From the NCBI GenBank assembly GCA_021827465.1, contig JAKAVX010000011.1, positions 1-15,348 of the forward strand: a DNA stretch of 15,348 nucleotides. The letters are read 5' to 3'. A program made the position numbers and the translations under genes. This document shows positions 7,487-14,562 of the stretch, in pieces (position 1 is the stretch's first letter; every line of letters starts with the position of its first letter). The stretch comes from Deltaproteobacteria bacterium. Its GTDB lineage: Bacteria; Desulfobacterota_B; Binatia; Binatales; Binataceae. Under the pieces are notes generated by a model, which was given only the letters and a program-made list of their open reading frames with translations, did not search any database and was not told the origin of the DNA.

Positions 7487-7969
7487 ATGCAGGATCTGAT
7501 ACCGCGCGCGCAGAAAATTGCGGCGATGCTTGTCGCCCGCCGCGAGACGATCACGATCGCCGAATCGTCCACGGGCGGGCTAATCTCGGCGGCACTGCTC
7601 GGAATCCCCGGCGCCTCGGCTTACTTTCTCGGCGGGTCGGTCGTTTACACGTTGAAGGCGCGGCGCGAACTGCTCGGGCTTCCCGACGACGCTTTCAAGG
7701 GTATCCGCACGGTGACCGAGCAGGCGGCGCTTATCATGGCGCGCGCGGCGCGCGAGCGGCTTTCGACAAACTGGAGTATCGGGGAGATAGGCGTGGCGGG
7801 ACCGACCGGGAGCCGCTACGGCGATCCCGCGGGGCATTGCTGTATCGCGGTCGTCGGCAACGGGGTCGAGCGCTCGCTCACGCTCGAAACGGGAAGCGAC
7901 GACCGGCTCGCTAATATGAGCGCGTTCGCCGCAGCAGCGTTGGATCTCCTCGGCAAGGCTTTGGGATAG
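7487..7969 (+). CDS. pncC: Nicotinamide-nucleotide amidohydrolase (stand-alone CinA C-terminal domain)
   Basis: Cleaves nicotinamide mononucleotide to nicotinic acid mononucleotide and ammonia in pyridine-nucleotide salvage. The 160-residue product matches a stand-alone CinA-C protein (E. coli about 165) without the N-terminal molybdopterin-binding-like domain of full CinA. Motifs: TIAESSTGGLISAALL (the AES[CS]TGG signature containing the catalytic serine), GGSVVYTLKARRELLGLP, EQAALIMARAAR and IGVAGPTGSRYGDPAG. The usual AESCTGG has serine in place of cysteine. An upstream in-frame ATG at 7397 was rejected because GGAGAA lies nine bases before the ATG at 7487 and homology begins there. A probable terminator follows. 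Confidence 0.88.
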   Translation: MQDLIPRAQKIAAMLVARRETITIAESSTGGLISAALLGIPGASAYFLGGSVVYTLKARRELLGLPDDAFKGIRTVTEQAALIMARAARERLSTNWSIGEIGVAGPTGSRYGDPAGHCCIAVVGNGVERSLTLETGSDDRLANMSAFAAAALDLLGKALG

Positions 7970-7996
7970 AAGGAAGAAGTCGGCGCCGCGACGCCG

Positions 7997-8042
7997 GCCT
8001 CGCAAGTCACGAGACGCGCGCGCCGGCGCGAGGCGATTTTTT
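7997..8042 (+). terminator. Probable intrinsic terminator after pncC
   Basis: GCCTCGC (7997-8003) pairs with GCGAGGC (8028-8034). The loop contains a further palindrome, CGCGCCGGCGCG, at 8019-8030, which overlaps the second arm and offers an alternative fold. A run of six T follows at 8037-8042. It sits 28 bases after the pncC stop and between convergent genes. The T tract favours plus-strand termination only. Confidence 0.6.
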
Positions 8043-8052
8043 CGTTCGGGGC

Positions 8053-9093
8053 TTACGAAGGCTCGGCGAGGCCGCCCTCGAACATCTCGCCCGCGCGCGC
8101 GGCGCCGGAAACTTCGCGCGCGAAGATTCCCGCCGCGCCGATTCCGAGCATCATCCGAAACAAAATGCTGGTTGCACTGATCGCGAGCGACAGGGCGAGC
8201 AGCGCCGACCGGGGAGCGAAAGCCGCGAATCCGATAGCGAGGACCGCCTGCTCCGAGCCGAGACCCGCCGGCGTTATCGGCAGACTGGTGAGAAACAAAA
8301 TCGCCGGCGTCGCCGCCATCACGTAATCCAGCGGAACCTGAACCCGGAAGCTCTTCATCTCGAGGAACAGAACGAGGCCTTGCACGATGAAGATCGGCGC
8401 CCGAATCAGCATCAGCGTCACGTAATGATAAAGCCGGGCTTCGCGAAAACTGCTCATCGAAGGCCGGTCGTAAAGCCATTGCCCGAGCCGCGAGCGCGGC
8501 CGGCCGCGCAGCCAGAAAAGCGTGACGAGCCAAGTCGTGCCCAGCACGAGCGCCGGGTAATACCACGGCAGGCTCAGCGGGGATCCCCGCACCAGCAGCG
8601 TCGCCGCGAGCGCCATCCAGGCCAGCACCTGGAAATCGATGAACATCTGGAACAGCATCGTGCACGTTCCCGCCATCCAGGACACGCCCTTGCGCCGATG
8701 GATGAAAAACACCATCGCGCCGCCCGCGACCACGGCGTTGACGATCTGAAGGAAATACTGCGCGGCGTTGGGCAGCAGCAATTCGCGGAAGGTGGTGCGG
8801 CCGTGGAAATAGCCGAACAGCTTCGCGAACAGAAACGTTTCGCTCAGATACCAGCATCCGAACGCCGCGATGGATACGGGGATGAAGAGCCGAAGGTTGG
8901 CGTGGTAAAGGCTGCCCATCAGCGACGCAATCGAGGTGTGGCGCGCGACGAAAAGAACGACCGCAATGGCAGTCGCGTAGGCGAAAAGATTCCTTGTCGC
9001 GGTGCGCGATCCGTTACCGGCCGAGGCGAAAAATCGCGCCCGGCGGCTCGGCGGGCGCTGTGATGATTCCGGCTGGCTAGGCGGCTTCGGCAT
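8053..9093 (-). CDS. Flippase-like integral membrane protein (LPG-synthase transmembrane / YbhN-type)
   Basis: A 346-residue inner-membrane protein of the lysylphosphatidylglycerol-synthase transmembrane (UPF0104/AglD-like) superfamily, often linked to glycolipid or polyisoprenyl-lipid handling. A basic, proline-rich cytosolic start (1-33) is followed by several hydrophobic spans, clearest at about 35-50, 69-90, 110-130, 140-167, 178-195, 224-245, 257-275 and 285-325. The family hallmark LPITPAGLGSEQAVL is at 271-285. GAGG lies six bases before the ATG. The gene overlaps the upstream glycosyltransferase by 17 bases, so the two are very likely one transcript and act on the same envelope glycolipid or glycan. 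Translocation is a family-based suggestion, not something the sequence proves. Confidence 0.8.
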   Translation of the reverse strand: MPKPPSQPESSQRPPSRRARFFASAGNGSRTATRNLFAYATAIAVVLFVARHTSIASLMGSLYHANLRLFIPVSIAAFGCWYLSETFLFAKLFGYFHGRTTFRELLLPNAAQYFLQIVNAVVAGGAMVFFIHRRKGVSWMAGTCTMLFQMFIDFQVLAWMALAATLLVRGSPLSLPWYYPALVLGTTWLVTLFWLRGRPRSRLGQWLYDRPSMSSFREARLYHYVTLMLIRAPIFIVQGLVLFLEMKSFRVQVPLDYVMAATPAILFLTSLPITPAGLGSEQAVLAIGFAAFAPRSALLALSLAISATSILFRMMLGIGAAGIFAREVSGAARAGEMFEGGLAEPS

Positions 9094-10249
9094 CGGTGCC
9101 TCGCCTGTATCCCGCGCCGTCCGCGACGCGGCGATAGACTTCGAGCGTGCGCCGCGCGGTCTGCTCCCACGAAAACCGCTTCACATTGTCGTGACCCGCG
9201 GCAATCAGGCGTTCCCGCGCCAGTTCATCGGTCAAGAGCCTTTCGATCGCGGCCGCCATGTTCTCAGGCGACAGAGGATCGAAGAAAAGCGCGGCGTCGG
9301 CCGCGATCTCCGGCAGAGCGGCAACCTTCGAGCATGCCACCGGCACTCCGACGCTCATCGCCTCGAGCAGCGGTATTCCAAATCCTTCGTATAGAGACGG
9401 AAAGGCGAGAGCCCGCGCCTTGTGCAGGGCGAGCGTGAGATCCTTGCGGCTCAGATAGCCGGTGAAGGCGACCGAGTCCGCAATCCCGAGTTCCGCAGCC
9501 ATCCGCGTAAGCGGCTTGCCACGGGTCGGCAGATGCCCGACGATCATCAACTGCCAGCGCTCGCGCGATTTCATCAGTGAAAACGCTTTGAGCAGGGTCG
9601 CGATATTCTTGTGCGGGTTGAGGCTGCTGAACGCGATCACATAGGGTCTCGTGATCCCGAGCCGCCCCGCCAGTTCGGCCCAATCGTGCCGTGGGGTGAG
9701 CGGATGCTGGTCGACGGCGTTGTAGGTGACCGAAACGCGCTCGGGAGCAACACCCAGCTTCGAGACGATCTGATCGCGGCTGAAATTGCTGACCGTAAGA
9801 ATCGCGTCGGCGCGCCGTGCCGACGCCTTGACGAGCCCGGTCGCTATCATGCGCCGGGCCGGGGTAGTGGCCTCGGGCACGGCGTCGAAGTTCAAATCGT
9901 GAAGGGTCATTACGGTGCGGCACCGGGACAGAAGCGGGATGATGTCGAGCGGCAGGTGCAGGATATCGATCGACTCCCGCGAGGCCCTGTAGGGAAGGTA
10001 GAACTGCTCGCCGACCAGGCGCGTCATCGCGAGCGATCGGACGTCCCATTTGCCCGAGAAGTCGTAGAGAATGCGGCGGAAGTTGCGGCCCAAACCGTCA
10101 AAACTATCGTGATTGTCGCGATTCGTGAAAAGGACGTACTCGTTGTCGGTATCGATGTGTGCGAGGGCGTTGAGCAAGCCGCGAATGTAGGTCTCGACGC
10201 CTCCGATCGTGTCTGGCAACAGGCCCAGCACGCTAAAGCCTATCCTCAT
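9077..10249 (-). CDS. Glycosyltransferase family 4 (group 1)
   Basis: A 390-residue GT-B fold, retaining glycosyltransferase, probably acting at the cytosolic membrane face with a nucleotide-sugar donor. The N-terminal acceptor half has GGVETYI (16-22) and LHDLNFDAVPE near 117. The linker region TVSNFSRDQIV, SVTYNAVD and FSSLNPHKN (around 150-216) leads into the donor half with GYLSRKDL and the E-x7-E motif YEGFGIPLLEAM (Glu288 and Glu296). The ATG has only a weak GGATA upstream. It comes first in an overlapping pair with the flippase-like gene. The donor and acceptor cannot be read from the sequence; the domain order is like O-antigen or exopolysaccharide mannosyl- or rhamnosyltransferases. 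Confidence 0.9.
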   Translation of the reverse strand: MRIGFSVLGLLPDTIGGVETYIRGLLNALAHIDTDNEYVLFTNRDNHDSFDGLGRNFRRILYDFSGKWDVRSLAMTRLVGEQFYLPYRASRESIDILHLPLDIIPLLSRCRTVMTLHDLNFDAVPEATTPARRMIATGLVKASARRADAILTVSNFSRDQIVSKLGVAPERVSVTYNAVDQHPLTPRHDWAELAGRLGITRPYVIAFSSLNPHKNIATLLKAFSLMKSRERWQLMIVGHLPTRGKPLTRMAAELGIADSVAFTGYLSRKDLTLALHKARALAFPSLYEGFGIPLLEAMSVGVPVACSKVAALPEIAADAALFFDPLSPENMAAAIERLLTDELARERLIAAGHDNVKRFSWEQTARRTLEVYRRVADGAGYRRGTDAEAA

Positions 10250-10466
10250 GGTTCTATCCAGTCTCTCATGCGGTCCGAGTCCCAGCCCGCATCGGCATTA
10301 GCCGCGCACTTTCGGCGCGGCGCCACGAAACCGCATAATCAGGTTACACGTAGGAAATGCCACTTGCGAACTTCCCACGAACGCCGCCGCGCCGATCGCC
10401 GGACCGATTCGGCAAAAACGCGACGAAAGGCGTCAGGCGAGGCATTTGCGGCGGCTAAGGCAGGCG

Positions 10467-10694
10467 CTAACCGACGTATTTCGACTTCCGCTGGCGAGTC
10501 GTCTGCGCAAGAGCTTCGTTCAGGGATGGAACAGCCGGCGGACGGATATTTCCAACCGGGGACGATTCGCTCGAATCCCGCCGGCAACCCGCCATGGGCT
10601 CGCGCTGCGTCGCGGCGTGCAGCAAGATCCAGGACGGTCGAAGAACCTCGACCGCGACCAAGGCCTTCAGCGCCCATTTTAGTTCGGCGTACAT
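10467..10694 (-). CDS. Possible small hypothetical protein
   Basis: A 75-codon ORF starts at an ATG with a good GGGAG site six bases upstream, 52 bases after the stop of the PAP2 gene on the same strand. The first 27 residues (MYAELKWALKALVAVEVLRP and on) could form an amphipathic helix; the rest is polar. I do not recognise a family. G or C sits at about two-thirds of third codon positions, only mildly above background. An overlapping longer minus-strand reading (10339-10716) has no comparable site. The remaining 217 bases to the glycosyltransferase start show no gene or clear terminator. Confidence 0.3.
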   Translation of the reverse strand: MYAELKWALKALVAVEVLRPSWILLHAATQREPMAGCRRDSSESSPVGNIRPPAVPSLNEALAQTTRQRKSKYVG

Positions 10695-10746
10695 CTGCGG
10701 CTCCCTGTGGCGACATTTGCGAACGGGTGGCGCGTAAGGACCGTTT

Positions 10747-11733
10747 TTACCACGAATAAGCCACTTCCAGCCCGCTCGGCATCATGCTCTGCATCGTGGT
10801 CGGACCGGTGGGAGGAGGAGGTGGCGTGTAGGGAAGGATCCGCCAGCGGTTCGGTTCCGCTTCGTGCTTCTTGTGCAGATAGATAAACAACTCGGTGGAC
10901 AGGGAACCGAGCAGCGCCGCGCCGACCACGTCGGAGAACCAGTGGGCGTCATTGCCCATCCGGCCAAACCCGTCGAGCAGCGCGAGCGAGTAAATCGGCA
11001 CCGAGGCGTACCACCTGTTGTCGAAGTACTCGCTGACCCCGGTAGCCAGCGCGAACATCGGCGTGACGTCGCCCGATACGAACGATGCTCCACCGTCGAA
11101 AAATTTCGTATGGCTGTGACCGTCCTGGCGCGGGCGCAAGCGTCCGAACGCGGCCTTGATGCCGATATTCAGCAGCGTCGCGAGTCCGGCGGACTCGCCG
11201 GCTGTGAGGGCCAACTCGCGGGCGCGCGAATCGTTGCGGTAAAGTCCGTAAGCGTACAGCAGTCCCGTGCTCACACTGACGGAGTCGTAGCTTATGTTCT
11301 GCAGCATCGTGGCATTGCTATGCCCCATGCTGCGCAGATGGCTCCGCATCGTCTGGTCGAGCGCGAACGCGCCGCCCCATACGGCACCGACGCCCGCCAC
11401 GGCGAGATAGAATTTCGGCGATCGGAAAACGCTGTTCGGACTCGCGATATAGAGCGGCGAGGTGACGATATCCTCGGCGTCAAGCTGAACATTGTCGATC
11501 AGATATCCGAAATCGTTGCCGACCTCGTTGCCCAGTTGCGGAAAGCTCGGCGGCGAAAGACCAGTCCCGGGCGAAAAATTCAGCGACGGCATCGCGAGGC
11601 TCGGCAACCCAGCCCAGGCTATCGCCGGGACGCTTATCAGGCCGGCGACGGCGAGCGAGACGAGCGACACTTTGGTCGCGAAATTCGCGACAAACCGCAG
11701 GATCGCACATATTCCGCTATTCCGGGCTGACAT
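10747..11733 (-). CDS. PAP2-superfamily phosphatase-like protein with altered catalytic motif
   Basis: A 328-residue exported protein related to type 2 phosphatidic acid phosphatases, which act on lipid phosphates or polyprenyl pyrophosphates at the outer face of the membrane. A signal-type hydrophobic segment ends near IAWA (about residue 41). Motif 1 is intact (KAAFGRLRP, Lys193 to Pro201), and so is motif 3 (GRMGNDAHWFSD, with Arg258, His264 and Asp268). Motif 2, normally PSGH, reads VSGD at 219-222, so the usual histidine is aspartate. The tail is proline-rich and ends in an alternating hydrophobic run finishing with tryptophan. The ATG at 11733 has GGTGAG five bases upstream and is preferred to the GTG six bases earlier. 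Activity may be lost or changed. Confidence 0.78.
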   Translation of the reverse strand: MSARNSGICAILRFVANFATKVSLVSLAVAGLISVPAIAWAGLPSLAMPSLNFSPGTGLSPPSFPQLGNEVGNDFGYLIDNVQLDAEDIVTSPLYIASPNSVFRSPKFYLAVAGVGAVWGGAFALDQTMRSHLRSMGHSNATMLQNISYDSVSVSTGLLYAYGLYRNDSRARELALTAGESAGLATLLNIGIKAAFGRLRPRQDGHSHTKFFDGGASFVSGDVTPMFALATGVSEYFDNRWYASVPIYSLALLDGFGRMGNDAHWFSDVVGAALLGSLSTELFIYLHKKHEAEPNRWRILPYTPPPPPTGPTTMQSMMPSGLEVAYSW

Positions 11734-12024
11734 CGACACTCACCCGCCGGCTTTCGACTGCGCTTTTGCCTTGGACGAAAGATCGTGGAAACAAATTCGA
11801 GAATCGGCGCGATGGAAAGCAACCGCGGCTGGAATTCGTTAGGAATGCCGCTGCGGTATTTTTGAATGTCTGTCGGCGATAGCCTTACCGGCCTACGGAG
11901 CGGACGAGTCGGCGCGCCAGCCACGAACGTTTGACGAAGGCAGGGGAGTTTTCCGAGCGAGCGCCAAGTACGAGCGCAAAACGCGCGAGGTTCGTGCGAT
12001 ACAGCGAGAAATCTAGCGACTACA
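11734..12024. other. Intergenic region before the PAP2-like gene
   Basis: No gene is supported in these 291 bases. The minus-strand reading through it lacks family resemblance and continues antisense-like into the flanking genes. No clear stem with a T-run follows the SCP2-like gene, so termination of the upstream operon is not resolved. It probably contains the PAP2-like gene's promoter. Confidence 0.4.
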
Positions 12025-12495
12025 TCATGCCGTGCCGCTAATAACGTCGGCGAGTGAGGCAGGCTTGCCCTTGGGCCATTCTGTCTCGACCTCGCGCGCG
12101 TAGACACGATAGAGCACGTTCACCAGTTCGGCGTGGCGAATCAGGATTCGCATGTCGCCAGATATCTTGATGAGCCCCTTGAGCCCGGCGTCCACGAGAT
12201 CGATCACTCCCGCGGCGACGCCTTCAAAAACCGGGGCGGGAACCTCGAAGATGAAATCGAAGCCCTTGCGGGCCGGCACCTCGGCGACCTCGCGATATTC
12301 GGCGCATTTGCCGGCTTCGAACCGGATCACGAAGTTCCTGCGCTCACCGGCCGTCAAGTAGGGCGAGCGCGCATGGCCAACAATTTCGGCAAGGACGTTG
12401 TAGGTTCCGGGAGGCGCGTTCTTCTCGACGTCGGGATTGCGGTTGAGAAGATCCTTGAGCGCTTCGTACCATTCGGTCGTGTAGATTGCCGGCAT
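12025..12495 (-). CDS. SCP2-like lipid-binding domain protein (second copy of module)
   Basis: A 156-residue soluble protein whose second half has the SCP2 (sterol carrier protein 2) layout: strand NFVIRFEAGKCAEYREV, strand FDFIFEVPAPVFEGVAAGVID, then a helix-rich end with LVDAGLKGLIKISGDMRILI followed by RHAELVNVLYRVYA. SCP2 domains bind fatty-acyl, sterol or similar hydrophobic ligands in an internal tunnel. GGGAG and AAGG lie before the ATG. It follows the oxidoreductase gene by only 17 bases and ends the operon. The same order, flavoprotein then small SCP2-like protein, occurs just upstream, which suggests it serves its neighbour by carrying substrate. The ligand is unknown; the fold call rests on pattern only. 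Confidence 0.65.
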   Translation of the reverse strand: MPAIYTTEWYEALKDLLNRNPDVEKNAPPGTYNVLAEIVGHARSPYLTAGERRNFVIRFEAGKCAEYREVAEVPARKGFDFIFEVPAPVFEGVAAGVIDLVDAGLKGLIKISGDMRILIRHAELVNVLYRVYAREVETEWPKGKPASLADVISGTA

Positions 12496-12512
12496 TGCCT
12501 TGAAGCTCCCTG

Positions 12513-14126
12513 CTAATAGAGACGGCCGGGCTTGCGCCAGATCTTCTCAAGCCCGTAATCCTCGGCGATTACCTTGAAGGCGTTGTAGCCGGGCGCCGCG
12601 CTGATTCCGCCGCCGCCCGCCGAGGCGCCGCACAGATAAAGTCCCTCGATCTCGGTGCGGTAGACGAACCGCCGCGGCATCGTAAAGCTCATGCCCGTGC
12701 CCAGGCGTCCGTGGGAAAAATCGCCCTCGGGCATCGCGATACGCCGCTCCATGTCGAAGGAGACGTAGAGCTTGTCCGAAACAACGTTACGCGGCGTCAT
12801 GTTCGGCGCGTACTTGCCCCAAAGCTCGAGAAACTCCCCGTTGTACGACGAACGGACTTCGTCCCACTCGTTCGGGCTCAGACACGAAGCGCGCGGGAAG
12901 AAGTACCATCCGTTCATCGCGTGCATCCCCTCGGGCGCCTGGCTGCGATCCCACAGCGTGTTGACCCAGGTGCCGGCGCCGGGGCGTTCGGGCACGCGCC
13001 CTCCGTAGGCCTGCAGGATGTAATCGGAAACCTGCTCATGGTTCTCGAAGCCGACGATCGTGTAGAAGCACTTGTTTATGTCCGGATTGGCCTGCGCGCA
13101 CTTGTAGTCAGGCGCTTCGCGCAGCGCGAACGACGGCGTGCCGAGCACGTGCTCGGGACCGAAGCGCCAGTTCGCCATCCGTTCCTTGCGGAAATCGCTC
13201 AGCCGGTCCCATCCGATAAGCTCGAGAAAGGTGGTCTTGGGATCGGCATTCGAGGCGACCAGCCTGCGCGCTTCGATAGTCCGGCCGTCCTTGAGACGCA
13301 CGCCCGAGGCGCGTCCGCCGGTCGTAAGGATTTCGACGACCGGGCTGGTGTAGCGCAAATCCGCTCCGGCGTTGAGCGCCGCGCTCGCCATCGAATGGGC
13401 GAGGGTGTGGGTCCCGCCGACGGACATATAGTGGTTGCCGCACAGCCAGATGACCGAGAGGATGAAGCCGAATGCATCCCCGGCATGAAGGTTGGCGCCC
13501 CATTCGACGCATTGGCGATAGAGCGTCGCGCGAAGTTCGGTCGATTCGAAAAGCTGGTCGATAATCACCTTGGGCGAACGCGGCATCCACCCAGCGCTGA
13601 ATCCGAGCGACGAGTACAGTTCCAGCAGCCTGCCCGTGATCTCGGGGTCGGCGCTTTCTGCGCGCGATTCGTCGGGCGTGGGCGTGTACAGGATCGCCGC
13701 GATATAGCGGTCCGCCTCCATCACCTTGCGCCGGATCTCGTTGAAAACCTCGGCGTCGTGGCGCGAGAACTGCGCGATGCTTTTGAAAGTCTTGTCCGCC
13801 AGTTCGGGCAGATAGATGACCAGCGGCGGACGGCCGTCGGCGAATGCGATTCCGACCTGCGCCTCGGGCTTTATCATCCGCGCTCCGAAGCTCGGCAGGT
13901 CGAAGTCGCGGTAGAACGGCATGTAGTCGATGAACTCCATGTATTGCGCATGGAGGTTGTGCCAGAAGCCGGGCACCGTGGCTTCATCAGTATGCGCGCC
14001 GCCGCCCTCGTCGTGGCGGCGCTCGAAAATTCCGACCTTCATCCCGGCCCGCGCCAGGTAGGCCGCTAGGCAGAGCCCGTTGTGCCCCGCTCCTACAATC
14101 ACCGCGTCGTAGCTTGCGTCCGCCAT
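12513..14126 (-). CDS. FAD-dependent oxidoreductase, phytoene-desaturase/PYROXD2-like (second copy of module)
   Basis: A 537-residue flavoprotein of the CrtI-like amine-oxidase superfamily (COG1233 type), with the length usual for it. The N-terminal dinucleotide-binding fold reads DAVIVGAGHNGLCLAAYLAR with GAGHNG at 12-17 and the ribose-binding Glu35 in GIFERR. A GG-rich turn (DEGGGAHTDEA) follows. The end carries the second FAD signature GLYLCGASAGGGGISAAPGYNA (about 495-516), closest to the PYROXD2-type GGG-containing version rather than carotenoid CrtI. Such enzymes oxidise or desaturate hydrophobic molecules; the substrate here is unknown. GGAGA lies seven bases before the ATG. It sits 16 bases after one SCP2-like gene and 17 before another, so it is firmly in the operon. 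Confidence 0.88.
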   Translation of the reverse strand: MADASYDAVIVGAGHNGLCLAAYLARAGMKVGIFERRHDEGGGAHTDEATVPGFWHNLHAQYMEFIDYMPFYRDFDLPSFGARMIKPEAQVGIAFADGRPPLVIYLPELADKTFKSIAQFSRHDAEVFNEIRRKVMEADRYIAAILYTPTPDESRAESADPEITGRLLELYSSLGFSAGWMPRSPKVIIDQLFESTELRATLYRQCVEWGANLHAGDAFGFILSVIWLCGNHYMSVGGTHTLAHSMASAALNAGADLRYTSPVVEILTTGGRASGVRLKDGRTIEARRLVASNADPKTTFLELIGWDRLSDFRKERMANWRFGPEHVLGTPSFALREAPDYKCAQANPDINKCFYTIVGFENHEQVSDYILQAYGGRVPERPGAGTWVNTLWDRSQAPEGMHAMNGWYFFPRASCLSPNEWDEVRSSYNGEFLELWGKYAPNMTPRNVVSDKLYVSFDMERRIAMPEGDFSHGRLGTGMSFTMPRRFVYRTEIEGLYLCGASAGGGGISAAPGYNAFKVIAEDYGLEKIWRKPGRLY

Positions 14127-14142
14127 AGCCGCTCTCCCATCG

Positions 14143-14562
14143 TCAGCGTGCGCGCTCGGGCGATAGCTTGACCAGCCCGTGCACCCGCAGCGGAAGGAGC
14201 AGGTTGCGCAAGGTGGTCGTCACCTTGAGCCTTCCGCGCAGATGCTCGACCAGCGGGTTGCTGCGCCCCTGCAGTAGTTTGGTCAGCGAGGCGTAAGGAC
14301 CGGCGATCGAGGCGTCGAGCGGCGCCTGCATCCCGTCCATAATCGAAATGCAGTGCGGTCCGAAGTCCACCGTCACCGAAACGCCGTAATCGGTCGCGCT
14401 CAGCCCGATTCGCCCGCGAAGGCGCGCAGCCCTCGCGCGACGCGCCGCGGATTCCGCTATCTGCTGTTCAAGATACTGCTGCACGATCGAGGCAAGCCCG
14501 CTTTGCGCTCCTTCGGCGAGCGTCACCTCGACTTCGTCCGCGCGATCGCCGCCCTCTTTCAT
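14143..14562 (-). CDS. SCP2-like lipid-binding domain protein (first copy of module)
   Basis: A 139-residue protein whose start overlaps the upstream flavoprotein stop as ATGA, implying translational coupling. The pattern is that of an SCP2-like fold: an N-terminal helix (SGLASIVQQYLEQQIAESAARR), strands RGRIGLSATDYGVSVTVDFG and CISIMDGMQAPLDASIAGPY, then a helix LTKLLQGRSNPLVEHL followed by RGRLKVTTTLRNLLLPLRVH. The phrase GPYASLTKLLQGR resembles the SCP2 stretch in which a small ligand-tunnel helix precedes the last strand. An extended in-frame reading upstream to 14910 was rejected because it runs antisense-free through the flavoprotein gene in another frame. It probably presents or binds the neighbouring enzyme's lipid-like substrate. 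Confidence 0.65.
   Translation of the reverse strand: MKEGGDRADEVEVTLAEGAQSGLASIVQQYLEQQIAESAARRARAARLRGRIGLSATDYGVSVTVDFGPHCISIMDGMQAPLDASIAGPYASLTKLLQGRSNPLVEHLRGRLKVTTTLRNLLLPLRVHGLVKLSPERAR

Noticed and set aside
7580..8857. Minus-strand open frame of 425 codons through pncC and the flippase-like gene
   Set aside because: It spans two convergent genes in the wrong frame and has arginine/alanine-rich nonsense composition.
9611..10759. Plus-strand open frame (382 codons) across the glycosyltransferase and the following gap
   Set aside because: Largely antisense to the GT4 gene. Its arginine-rich composition is typical of a shadow frame.
12711..14069. Long plus-strand open frame (452 codons) opposite the full-length oxidoreductase
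   Set aside because: It is the antisense of a clear flavoprotein gene in GC-rich DNA, with no family-like motifs and no good ribosome site.
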